Below are positions 7,452 to 15,890 of a DNA stretch of 27,596 bases, piece by piece. Every line of letters starts with the position of its first letter. Within the stretch, counting starts at the first letter, position 1. The stretch covers positions 1-27,596 of the forward strand of contig CAZKFR010000045.1 in NCBI GenBank assembly GCA_964552015.1, given 5' to 3'. The translations under genes were made by a program, and so were the position numbers. The stretch comes from Rhodocaloribacter sp964552015. Its GTDB lineage: Bacteria > Bacteroidota > Rhodothermia > Rhodothermales > ISCAR-4553. The notes under the pieces are model-generated. The model was not told the origin of the DNA. It searched no databases and saw only the letters and a list, made by a program, of their open reading frames with translations.

Positions 7452-10400
7452 CTACTTGATGATGGCGAACGTACCCGTCGTCTCGCCGATGCCGGGGGCC
7501 TCGACGTGGTACAGGTAGACGCCGTAGGAGACGGTCAGCCCGTCCTTCGTCTGCAGATCCCATTCGAGCGTGCCGTCGAGCAGGGCCTCCGGTGCCAGCG
7601 GGTCGTTGACGCCCTCGTCCCGCCGCAGCTCGCGCAGAAACTTACCGCTGACGGTGAAGATGCGGACGGTGGCCTGCGGCGGCAGGTTGATGAACTTGAT
7701 CGCCCGCGGGCCGCGCCCCGTCGTGAACGGGTTGAGCCGCTCGAACCGGTTCGTGACCACGTACGGGTTGGGCACCACCCGCACGTTCTTGAGCTGGTCG
7801 CGCGCCTTCTCCGGGTCCACCTTCGGCCCGGCCGTGGTGAACTCGAAGGCGTCGGTCGAGAGGAACGGCTTGCGCGTGATGATGAGCGCCTCGTCGCCCT
7901 CCTGCGGGTCACGCCGGTCGCTGAAGACGAAGTTGAGCGAGATGGCCCACGTGATCACCTCCTGCCCGGTCGTGTCCCCCACCTGCGGTTCCATCAGGAT
8001 GATGATGTCGCTCTCGCCGATGGAGGGGTCGGCGCTGAAGGTGGCCGGCTCGGTGGACTCGGACCCGGTGAAATCCGGGCCGCTGCGGTCCCAGAACGCG
8101 AACTTGACGGGCACCTCCGTGCCGTCCGGCTCCAGGCGCACCACCTCCACGTTCGTGGGCCGTGCCGGCAGCGTCGTCCGGCGCGTCACCTGCATCGGCT
8201 CGGACATCGTCGTGCCCGGCGCCACGATCCGCAGGCGGTAATCCGCCGGGTTGCGTAACCCCTTGATCCCGAGGAACGCCGACTGGAACGGGTCGAGGGC
8301 GATCGGATAGATCGTCGGATCGTTCCATCCGGACTCCGTCGTGTTCAGCGTGATGAACTTCTCCAGGAAGAACAGCAGGCGGAAGCCCAGCGGGCGGCCC
8401 TGATCGTCGAGCACGGGGAACTCCTCCGTGTCCTTGAAGGCCGTCGAGCGGTTCAGGATGACCTCCCCCGTCTCGGCATCGGTGAGCGTGAAGTTCTTCG
8501 TCGTGAGCGTGTCCGGCGTGTTGCTCCGGCCGGCGATGAGGGTGTCCTCGAACGTGATGCGGAAGCGGCGGCCGTCCTGGATCACCGTCGGGTCGATGAT
8601 CTCGTAGCCGATGCGGCTGCTGGTGGAGCCCTTCACGCGCTGCAGGTCGACGATGTCGGCGCCCTCGAAGCCGGCCACCGGCGCCGTCGGCCGGATGCGC
8701 ACCACGTTCGGGCCGGTGCGGATGGAGCCGTCGGGCAGGCGCTGGATGCGGATGGGCGACTCGGTCGGCGAGATGTTGGCGTTCGGCGCGCCGAAGTCGT
8801 AGGCCGTCACGGCGTAGAAATACTCGATACCGTTCGTGACGGTCGTGTCCACGAAGACGTGGGTGAGGCCGTTGGCGTCCTCGCCGGGGTCGCGCCGGTT
8901 GTCGCCCAGGTAGAACTTGACCCCGTTGACGTCAACGGGGTGGAACCCCTCGTGCTCGTCGATGCGGTCGAACTGGGCGATGGGCTTGCGGAAGATCAGG
9001 TTGCCGCGCCCGTCGGTGATCTGGAGGGCGTCGAGGAAGGCCGGGTCGGTCGAGCGGTAGACGCGGTAGCCCTCGAAGTCGCGCGCCTCGAGGCCGAGGC
9101 CGGCCAGGAACTGGTCGAAGGACTCCTCGGCGGCGCTGTCCCAGTAGAGCGTCACGCGGCCGTCGCCCGGCACGGCGCGGACCGTCGGCGTGATGGGCGC
9201 CTGGGCGAACTGGTAGTCCTCCAGGTAGGCGTTGAGGGCGTTGTCGCGCACGGCCAGCACCGTCTCCCGGTCCGGGTTGACCTGCACCGAGAGCGAGAAG
9301 CGTTCGGTCTGCCCGGCCTTCAGGGGAAAGAGGCCGCTGGAGACGGCCAGGTCATTCTCGCCCGGCGGCGGCCGCTCGGTGGTGATCTCGCCCGGAATCA
9401 TGTACGTAAAGAAGAGGAAGCGGTCCGAGCGCGTGTTGAAGTTGAGCGAGCCGGCGGGGAAGATCTGCGCGTTCGTGATACCGATCTGGTCGGACTCGGC
9501 GATGTCGGTCACGTCGATGTTGCGCTCGCCGGGGAAGGCCGTGCCGGCGCCGGTGGTGGGCACGCCGTCCTGGTCGCCGGGGTCGCCGGTGAAGGGCACG
9601 CCGTCGAGGCCGCTGTCGTGCTGGAGCGGGTTCCAGTCGCCGTCGTTGTCGATGCCGTCGGCGCGGCTCTCGTCGATCATCTCGTCGATGCCTTCGTCGA
9701 TGCCCTCGTCCACGGCGCCATCCTCGTCGTTGTCGACGCCGTCGGCGTAGCACTTGCCCAGGTCCTCGGGGCCGACGTCGTAGAGGATGATGTCCGTGCC
9801 GGGCACGCGGTAGCGGCGGTACGGGTCGGCCGCGGCGGCGTCGACGATCTCCTGCGTGATGACGGGCGAGCCGGGCTCGGTCAGGTAGGGATAGTTCGCC
9901 GTCGGGGTCACGCACGAGTCGTCGTTGTCGATCCCGTCCTTGAAGGGCAGGCCCAGGTCGTCGTCCTCCACCATGATCAGGTGGACGATGGGGCTGCCGT
10001 CGTTCCGCTGCGAGATCGCGTCGCTGCCCGGGTTCGGCGGCCAGCGGCGCCAGACGTCGGGCGTGGCCGCGGCGATCATCTCCTGCGTGACGACCGGCCC
10101 GCCCTGCTCCCCGTCGACGTCGTTGTCGATGAAGTCCGCATAGCCGACGCCCGCACTGAAGCCCAGCTCGCCCGAGAACGGGATGTGGCTGGCGTTCTCG
10201 TCGATGAGGCCGTTGCCGTTGTCGTCGACGCCGTTGGCGGGGTCCTCCCCGGCCAGCATATCCTGCGAAACGACGGGGCTGTTGCATTCACCCACCTGCG
10301 GCGAGCAATCGTCCGCCGTCGAGCCGTCGCCGTCGTTGTCGATGCGGTCGACGGCGTTGCCGGGCGTCTCCAGGAACGCGATGGCGGCCTCCCCGACCGG

Positions 10401-11309
10401 ATCGGAGCCGAAGGGCTCGGTGCCGATGCCGTCGGCGTCGGTCATGAAGGCCACGTCTTCGAGCACGTCGAAGAAGGGGATGTCGTCCTGGCTGTCCCCG
10501 CCGACGAGGTCGGCCAGCCACATCGTCATGCCCACCTTCTTCAGGTCCTCGGTGCCGTCGTTCTTGACGGCGTAGAGCAGAAAGATGGCGTCGTCGATGA
10601 GGATCTGCGTCCAGGCCATCACGCGCGTCTCGACGATGATGCCGAGGCCCTTGCGCGTCAGGTCGGTCGAGTCGGGGAAGTAATTCGGATAGCGGTTGTA
10701 GTTGTCATCGCCCGCCTTGTAGAAGAACTCCTGGTCGGCGTTGAAGATGTTTTTCCCGAAGAAGCCGTTCCACGAGCCGCGCCAGCCGGGGTCCTGTGTG
10801 TCGGAGAGCTTGTCGGGCCAGAAGTCGGGCCAGGAGGAGGGTTCGTCGGACTGGGCGATGCCGAGCTCGCGGCCACCGGGCTGTACGTATCCCTTGATGG
10901 GCTCGAACGTCCAGGACTCACTCGTGACGGGGTCGGAGCGGAAGTCGGACACGTCCACGATCCACTGCGTCTCGCCGTTGCGGTCGGTCACCTCGGCACC
11001 GACCCAGAGCTGCGAGAGGGCCACGTAGATGCGGTTGGTGTTTTTGGGCCATTCGTAGAAGACGTTGTCCGGCAGATCGGGTCCGCCGCCCTCGCACTGG
11101 GCCGTCTGGTTCCAGTTGGTGATGGCGGCGGCCAGGTTGTTGCCGTTGACGATGTCGCAGCGCCGCTCGTTCGGATCGACGCGTTCCTTGCTGGGCACGT
11201 GGTTACGGTCGATGATCCCCTGGGCGTGGGTTGCGGCCGGCAGCGCCAGCAGCAGCATCAGCGCCGGCCACCACCGGATCATCGTGGGTCGCGTGGATCG
11301 ATACGTCAT
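7452..11309 (-). CDS. Large secreted Asp-rich (calcium-binding-like) protein with FnIII-like and T9SS C-terminal domains
   Basis: The 1285-residue product has a signal peptide (hydrophobic core WWPALMLLLALPAATHAQ). From about residue 325 to 575 it carries repeated Asp/Asn-rich loops (IDNDGDGS, VDDNGNGLIDE, VDNDEDGAVDE, IDNDGDW) like the calcium-binding loops of thrombospondin type 3 or dockerin repeats. Within this region a phrase of the type PVVTQEMI occurs three times. A fibronectin-III-like segment starts near 705 (GRVTLYWDS, YRVYRSTDP). The tail from about 1175 begins VRVVPNPYVVTN and ends SYGVYLYH and GTFAIIK, a T9SS sorting-type domain. The start could be 11309 or the ATG at 11282; neither has a Shine-Dalgarno sequence. 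It follows the TonB-dependent receptor by 26 bases, the place a SusD-like partner takes in Bacteroidota loci, but there is no resemblance to SusD. Function unknown; surface glycan capture is my inference. Confidence 0.85.
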   Translation of the reverse strand: MTYRSTRPTMIRWWPALMLLLALPAATHAQGIIDRNHVPSKERVDPNERRCDIVNGNNLAAAITNWNQTAQCEGGGPDLPDNVFYEWPKNTNRIYVALSQLWVGAEVTDRNGETQWIVDVSDFRSDPVTSESWTFEPIKGYVQPGGRELGIAQSDEPSSWPDFWPDKLSDTQDPGWRGSWNGFFGKNIFNADQEFFYKAGDDNYNRYPNYFPDSTDLTRKGLGIIVETRVMAWTQILIDDAIFLLYAVKNDGTEDLKKVGMTMWLADLVGGDSQDDIPFFDVLEDVAFMTDADGIGTEPFGSDPVGEAAIAFLETPGNAVDRIDNDGDGSTADDCSPQVGECNSPVVSQDMLAGEDPANGVDDNGNGLIDENASHIPFSGELGFSAGVGYADFIDNDVDGEQGGPVVTQEMIAAATPDVWRRWPPNPGSDAISQRNDGSPIVHLIMVEDDDLGLPFKDGIDNDDSCVTPTANYPYLTEPGSPVITQEIVDAAAADPYRRYRVPGTDIILYDVGPEDLGKCYADGVDNDEDGAVDEGIDEGIDEMIDESRADGIDNDGDWNPLQHDSGLDGVPFTGDPGDQDGVPTTGAGTAFPGERNIDVTDIAESDQIGITNAQIFPAGSLNFNTRSDRFLFFTYMIPGEITTERPPPGENDLAVSSGLFPLKAGQTERFSLSVQVNPDRETVLAVRDNALNAYLEDYQFAQAPITPTVRAVPGDGRVTLYWDSAAEESFDQFLAGLGLEARDFEGYRVYRSTDPAFLDALQITDGRGNLIFRKPIAQFDRIDEHEGFHPVDVNGVKFYLGDNRRDPGEDANGLTHVFVDTTVTNGIEYFYAVTAYDFGAPNANISPTESPIRIQRLPDGSIRTGPNVVRIRPTAPVAGFEGADIVDLQRVKGSTSSRIGYEIIDPTVIQDGRRFRITFEDTLIAGRSNTPDTLTTKNFTLTDAETGEVILNRSTAFKDTEEFPVLDDQGRPLGFRLLFFLEKFITLNTTESGWNDPTIYPIALDPFQSAFLGIKGLRNPADYRLRIVAPGTTMSEPMQVTRRTTLPARPTNVEVVRLEPDGTEVPVKFAFWDRSGPDFTGSESTEPATFSADPSIGESDIIILMEPQVGDTTGQEVITWAISLNFVFSDRRDPQEGDEALIITRKPFLSTDAFEFTTAGPKVDPEKARDQLKNVRVVPNPYVVTNRFERLNPFTTGRGPRAIKFINLPPQATVRIFTVSGKFLRELRRDEGVNDPLAPEALLDGTLEWDLQTKDGLTVSYGVYLYHVEAPGIGETTGTFAIIK

Positions 11310-11335
11310 GGAAGTCTATCGCACTCGTCGGATGC

Positions 11336-14176
11336 TCAGAAATCGAAGCCGATGCCGACCTGGATGCGGCGCGGCTCGCGGTAGAAGTCGGGCCGGACGA
11401 AGTAGCCCGGATCGAACGAACCCGTCTGGAACTGGGTGACGGTCACGTCCGGCTTGCCGGTGTCGGCAAAGACGGCCTGCACGTTGCGGGTGTCGAGCAG
11501 GTTGAAGACGTCCACAAAGAGGCGGGGCCGGACGACGCCCAGGTCGAACGTCTTCTGGAGGTTGAGGTCCACCTCGAACGTCCAGGGCATGCGGCGCGAG
11601 TTGGTCGGAAACTCGGGCGGGACGTCGCTCCCCACGAGGGCGGCCTCGGGGAAGAAGGGGGTGTAGGGGAAGCCCGACTCGAGCCGGAACCGCAACGCGC
11701 CCCCCCAGCCGGCCTCGCCGTAGTAGACGGCCCCGGCCACCTTGTGCCGCTGGTCCCAGTTCAGGGGCAGCAGCTGCAACGACGGCTCCTGGTTGTTGCG
11801 CAGCGCGATCAATTCGTCGGCCGGGTTCGAGTTCGACCCCTCGACCACCTGGAACGTGTAGTTGACGTCGAAGCCGTAGTGATCCCGGAAGTGGCGCTTG
11901 AGCGTCAGCGTCACGCCGCGCGTGTTGGCATAGTCGCGGTTGGTGAAGACGGTGTAGTTGACACCGGGCCGCGCCGTCTGCAGGATGACCGACGTGGAGA
12001 CCCAGTTGCGGATGTCGCGGTTGTACACGGTCACGTCGACGACGTAATCGCCCAGCCCCTGCCGGAAGCCCAGTTCGTACATGGTCGTCTTCTGCGGCTC
12101 CAGGTCCGGGTTGCCGAACGGCCCGTACGTCCCCGTCGTGCCGCCGACCTTGTAGCCGAACTGATCGAACAGGTTGACGAAGCTCGGGATCTGGAAGAAG
12201 ATGCCGTAGGAGAAGTGCACCACGCCCTGCTCGGTGATGGGGTAGGCGATGCCCAGGCGCGGCGAGAGCTGCGTCTTGGGCGAGGTGCTCGTCCACCAGT
12301 ACGTTTCCCGCTCTTCGAGGGTGATGCGGTTGTCGTCCCGTTCCTCGTCCTCGGTGATCTTGCCGTCGCCGTTGAGGTCGTGGAACTGGTTTTCCAGCTT
12401 GAGCGGGTTGAAGATGTTCGGATCGGCCGGATCGGCCGGGATGCGGGAACGGGCGTCGAAGTAGTCGAAGCGCAGCCCGGCGTTCACGATGAAGCTCTCG
12501 AACTCGATCTTATCCTGCACGTAGGCGCTGACGGTAATCGGGCTGGCGTCTTCGAAGCTGTTGAAGGCGGGCGAGTCGCGGGGCGGGATGGCCGGCTCGA
12601 AGGGTTCCTTCCGGCTGCCGTCCTCGTTCGTGGCCGGGATCAGGCCGAAGCCCGTGGCCCGCATGTCGTCCACCTTGACCTGGAAGCCGGTCTTGACCAG
12701 GTGGTACTTGCCGAGCTGGGCCGAGAGGTCGCCCTTGAGCAGGTAGGTGCGCGTGGCCCGGTCGAAGCGCCCCAGGTCGGTGCCGCCCCGGGCGAAGCGG
12801 TTGGCGCCGGTGACGACCGGCACGTAGTTCCCCGAGCCGGGGATGAGTTCGATCGAGTCCGGGGGGCTGATGAGGAAATCGTTGTACCGCGGGTCGAAGG
12901 GATCCTCGAACGCATAGCGCTCGACTTCACGGTAGAAAGTGGCGACGTCGAGCGTGTAGAAGGCGGTGGCGCTGAGCAGGTGGGTCAGCTTCAGCTTGAG
13001 GTCATAGCCGCGGTCGGTGGTGGTGGCGCGGCCGTCGGGCGCCCAGCGCCAGAAATGACCGCCATCCCGCCCTTCGGAGTAGGAGCCCAGGCCGATCAGG
13101 TTCACGATCAGGCTGTTCGACAGGCGCAGGCGCAGGTTCCCCTGCACGCTCGTCTTCTCGAACGTGTTCAGCGGCACGAGGGCCGAGTCACCGGCCGTGC
13201 CGTCCATGTTGAACAGACGCGCCCCGTAGAGCCAGCCGTCGTTCTTGAAGTAGCGGCCGAGGAGGAACAGCGTGGCGCGGTCCGAGGCGATCGGCCCTTC
13301 GAGCGAGAGGCGGGCATTGTAGAAATGGGTCGGGTCGACGGGCAGGTACGAATACGGATCGACGTCGCGGTACTGCACGCCGGCCGAGGTAAACCGCTCG
13401 ATGTCGGTGCCGCGCAGGAACGCCTCGCCGCCCTCGCCCGAGACCAGGTAACTGCCCGTGAAGACCTCGGCCGAGCCGCCGAAACGGTCGCTCCGCCCCT
13501 CCTTCGTCACCACGTTGATGACGCCGGACATGGCGTTGCCGAACTCGGCGTTGAAGGTGCCGGAGATGACCTGCAGCTCCTGGATGCCGTCGTTCTCCAC
13601 CTGGATGGCCGCCGAGCCGTCGTAACTGTCGGTCACGGGTACGCCGTCGACCATGTACGTGATCTCGCTGGAGCGGCCGCCGCGGATGTGGATGCCGTCG
13701 CGTGTGGTGATGCCGGCCTGCACGTCGAGCACCTGGCTCAGTTCGTTGACGGGCAGCCGCTCGATCGTCTCGCTGGTGACACGGGCCTCGGAGCTCGTCA
13801 CGTCTTTCCGCACCGTCACCGCCTCGGCCGTCACGACGATCTCTTCGCCCTCGATCACCTCCTCCGTCAGCGCAAAATCGACGGTCGTCGTCAGGTCCAG
13901 GTTGACCTGTACGCCGGTCTTGCGCTGGGTCTGGTAGCCCACGAACGAGGCCACCAGCGTGTACGTGCCGGGCCGAACCCCGATGATGATGTACTCGCCG
14001 TCGAGGTTGGTGGCCGTGCCCTGCGTGGTGCCTTCGATCACTACGTTCACGCCGGGCAACGGCTCGCCGGTGGTGGCGTCGGTAACGCGCCCCACGATCT
14101 TGCCGGACTGGGCCAGGGCGCCGGTGGCCATCAGGCCCATCAACCCCACCCACCAGAATATCTTCACGGTACGCAT
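11336..14176 (-). CDS. TonB-dependent receptor with carboxypeptidase-regulatory-like N-domain
   Basis: A 946-residue outer-membrane active transporter. Residues 1-23 are a signal peptide (ending ATGALAQ). Residues 24-105 form a CarboxypepD_reg-like beta sandwich (GRVTDATTGEPLPGVNV, NLDGEYII, SFVGYQTQ). A TonB-box-like EEIVVTA is at 111-117, then the plug (about 125-230; IRGGRSSEITYMVDGVPV, EFGNAMSGVINVVTKEG), then the 22-strand-type barrel ending in an aromatic residue (IGFDF). A canonical EF-hand loop lies at residues 600-611 (DLNGDGKITEDE). I start at the ATG at 14176 because the signal peptide begins there; an in-frame upstream ATG would overlap the isomerase gene. The lack of a SusD gene next to it separates it from SusC/SusD pairs. 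Substrate: probably maltodextrin, from context only. Confidence 0.92.
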   Translation of the reverse strand: MRTVKIFWWVGLMGLMATGALAQSGKIVGRVTDATTGEPLPGVNVVIEGTTQGTATNLDGEYIIIGVRPGTYTLVASFVGYQTQRKTGVQVNLDLTTTVDFALTEEVIEGEEIVVTAEAVTVRKDVTSSEARVTSETIERLPVNELSQVLDVQAGITTRDGIHIRGGRSSEITYMVDGVPVTDSYDGSAAIQVENDGIQELQVISGTFNAEFGNAMSGVINVVTKEGRSDRFGGSAEVFTGSYLVSGEGGEAFLRGTDIERFTSAGVQYRDVDPYSYLPVDPTHFYNARLSLEGPIASDRATLFLLGRYFKNDGWLYGARLFNMDGTAGDSALVPLNTFEKTSVQGNLRLRLSNSLIVNLIGLGSYSEGRDGGHFWRWAPDGRATTTDRGYDLKLKLTHLLSATAFYTLDVATFYREVERYAFEDPFDPRYNDFLISPPDSIELIPGSGNYVPVVTGANRFARGGTDLGRFDRATRTYLLKGDLSAQLGKYHLVKTGFQVKVDDMRATGFGLIPATNEDGSRKEPFEPAIPPRDSPAFNSFEDASPITVSAYVQDKIEFESFIVNAGLRFDYFDARSRIPADPADPNIFNPLKLENQFHDLNGDGKITEDEERDDNRITLEERETYWWTSTSPKTQLSPRLGIAYPITEQGVVHFSYGIFFQIPSFVNLFDQFGYKVGGTTGTYGPFGNPDLEPQKTTMYELGFRQGLGDYVVDVTVYNRDIRNWVSTSVILQTARPGVNYTVFTNRDYANTRGVTLTLKRHFRDHYGFDVNYTFQVVEGSNSNPADELIALRNNQEPSLQLLPLNWDQRHKVAGAVYYGEAGWGGALRFRLESGFPYTPFFPEAALVGSDVPPEFPTNSRRMPWTFEVDLNLQKTFDLGVVRPRLFVDVFNLLDTRNVQAVFADTGKPDVTVTQFQTGSFDPGYFVRPDFYREPRRIQVGIGFDF

Positions 14177-14210
14177 GCGCTTGTCGTAATCAGGTCGTCC
14201 AGAAGGAGCG

Positions 14211-15881
14211 TCAGGAAGTCGGGCCGGCGTCCAGTTCGGCGGCCAGCCGGTGGGCCGCCTCCCGGTGCACGTGCACGGGATGGTGCCGGCGGAGGCTGTC
14301 GACGTAGGCCCGGAACCACCGTTTCTCGAAGGCGGGGCGCAGCTGCCGTTCGACCTCGGCACGGGCCTCCTCGAACGTGGCCGGACGCGCCGGCTGCCGG
14401 TCGCCGACGGCGAGCAGGACGTAGCGTCCTTTCACCTCGATCGGGCCGAGAACCGAGCCCGGGGCCGCCGCGAACACCCGCGTACCGAGCACGCCGAGCT
14501 GGTCGCGGGTCACATAGCCCAGGTCGCCGCCCGTGGCGTCGGCGCCGGGCCGGAGGGAATACTGCCGGGCCAGATCCTCGAAGCGTTCCGTCCCGAGACG
14601 TTGCCGGAGCGCGTCGGCCTCGGCCTTCGTCGCCACGAGGATCTCGCGAACCCGTACCCGCTCGGGAAGAACGAAAGCCTCGCGGTAGGTCTCGTAATGC
14701 GCGCGGAGCGAGTCCTCGGGGATCGTCACGCCGGCCATCAGGCGCTCGAAGGCACGCTCCCAGATCCAGTCATCGAGCGCGCGGCGGAGGGCCTTCGCGT
14801 AGTCGGGCAGGTCGTCGAGACCGGCGGCCTCGGCCCGCCTCACCATCTCCTCCTGCACGATGAGCCCCCGGATGAAGTCTTCCATTTCGCGCCGCTCGTC
14901 GATGGCGGCGCGGCGTTCGTCGCTCGTGAAGCGGGCCCGCTCGCGGACGTCGGCCACGGTCCAGGTCCGGCGCTCGTCCGGCGGGCCGAAGTCGACGAGC
15001 GGTGCGTCGAGCCAGGCCTCCCACGCCTCCGCCTCGACCACGGCCCGGCCCGTAGCCTGGTCGACGAGCCGGGAGAAGGCCGGCTCGTGGAACCGCACGT
15101 CGAGGGCTTCCGCCCGGCTCCGCACGTAGGCCGCACGCGCTTCGGCTCGCTTCCGGCGAAGCACGTAGGCCGCCAGCCGGTCCTTCTTCGCCGCGAACTC
15201 GGTCTCGGTCAGGATGGGCTTCGTGAAGCGGTCCTCCACCCGGATGATGGAATAGCCGTAGGCCGTGCGCACCGGCGCGGAGATTTCGCCAGGCGCCAGG
15301 GCGAAGGCCGCTTCCTCGAAGGCCGGGTCCATCTCGTCGAACGAGAAGTAGCCGAGGTCGCCGCCGTTCCGGGCCAGCGTGGTGTCGGCGAAGACCTCGC
15401 GGGCCAGCGCTTCGAACGACGCGCCGGCCTGCAGGCGGGCATAGAGGGCCTCGGCCTGTTCGCGGGTCGGCGCGTAGAGATGGCGCGCCCGGATCTGCGT
15501 GTTCATGCGGACGAACACCTCGGCCAGTTCGTCGTCCGTTACCCGGAGCGTGTCGAAGAGCATCCGATCCGCAAACGCCTCGACGAGCAGCTTGCGGCGG
15601 GCCTTCTCGCGGAAGAACCGGTAGGCCTCGGTCTGCTCGACGCCGCGCGCCTTCTCCTCGCGGACCACAACCGTCCGGGCGATGAGCTGTTGCAGGAAGC
15701 CGTCGCGATGCCGGGCGTCGTCGGGCAGCCCCGTCTGCGCCAGGTAAGCCACGTAGGCGTCACGAAAGTCGTCCACGGAAACCGCGTCCTCGCCGACCGT
15801 GACGAGGGGACGGTCCTGGGCCCACCCGCAGCCGACCAGCAGCGGGAACCCCGTCAGGAAGATGAGCAGTGCGCGGCGCAT
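14211..15881 (-). CDS. Parvulin-type peptidyl-prolyl cis-trans isomerase lipoprotein (SurA/PrsA-like)
   Basis: The 556-residue product starts with a lipoprotein signal peptide and an LVGC lipobox (Cys18). A SurA-like helical N-domain is followed by two parvulin (PpiC/Rotamase) domains at about 130-220 and 407-500. The first has GASFEALAREV, NGGDLGYFS and FALAPGEIS; the second has RFEDLARQYS, ATGGDLGYVT and VFAAAPGSVLGPIE. It should catalyse prolyl isomerisation and act as a chaperone in the periplasm for outer-membrane proteins. It starts 9 bases after the LacI-type regulator gene ends and stops 34 bases before the TonB-dependent receptor begins, so it is probably co-transcribed with both. 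A dedicated chaperone for the barrel and secreted proteins of this locus is a reasonable inference. Confidence 0.88.
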   Translation of the reverse strand: MRRALLIFLTGFPLLVGCGWAQDRPLVTVGEDAVSVDDFRDAYVAYLAQTGLPDDARHRDGFLQQLIARTVVVREEKARGVEQTEAYRFFREKARRKLLVEAFADRMLFDTLRVTDDELAEVFVRMNTQIRARHLYAPTREQAEALYARLQAGASFEALAREVFADTTLARNGGDLGYFSFDEMDPAFEEAAFALAPGEISAPVRTAYGYSIIRVEDRFTKPILTETEFAAKKDRLAAYVLRRKRAEARAAYVRSRAEALDVRFHEPAFSRLVDQATGRAVVEAEAWEAWLDAPLVDFGPPDERRTWTVADVRERARFTSDERRAAIDERREMEDFIRGLIVQEEMVRRAEAAGLDDLPDYAKALRRALDDWIWERAFERLMAGVTIPEDSLRAHYETYREAFVLPERVRVREILVATKAEADALRQRLGTERFEDLARQYSLRPGADATGGDLGYVTRDQLGVLGTRVFAAAPGSVLGPIEVKGRYVLLAVGDRQPARPATFEEARAEVERQLRPAFEKRWFRAYVDSLRRHHPVHVHREAAHRLAAELDAGPTS

Positions 15882-15890
15882 GGCGAGGCA

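Noticed and set aside
9585..10345. Asp-rich repetitive region as a possible minisatellite or CRISPR-like repeat
   Set aside because: The DNA repetition reflects degenerate codons for Asp/Asn/Gly loops within a continuous coding frame; there are no identical repeats with regular spacers.
14177..14362. An extended start of the TonB-dependent receptor at 14362
   Set aside because: The extra 62 residues overlap the end of the isomerase gene, are Arg/Pro/Ser/Thr-rich out-of-frame sequence, and lie in front of the proper signal peptide at 14176.
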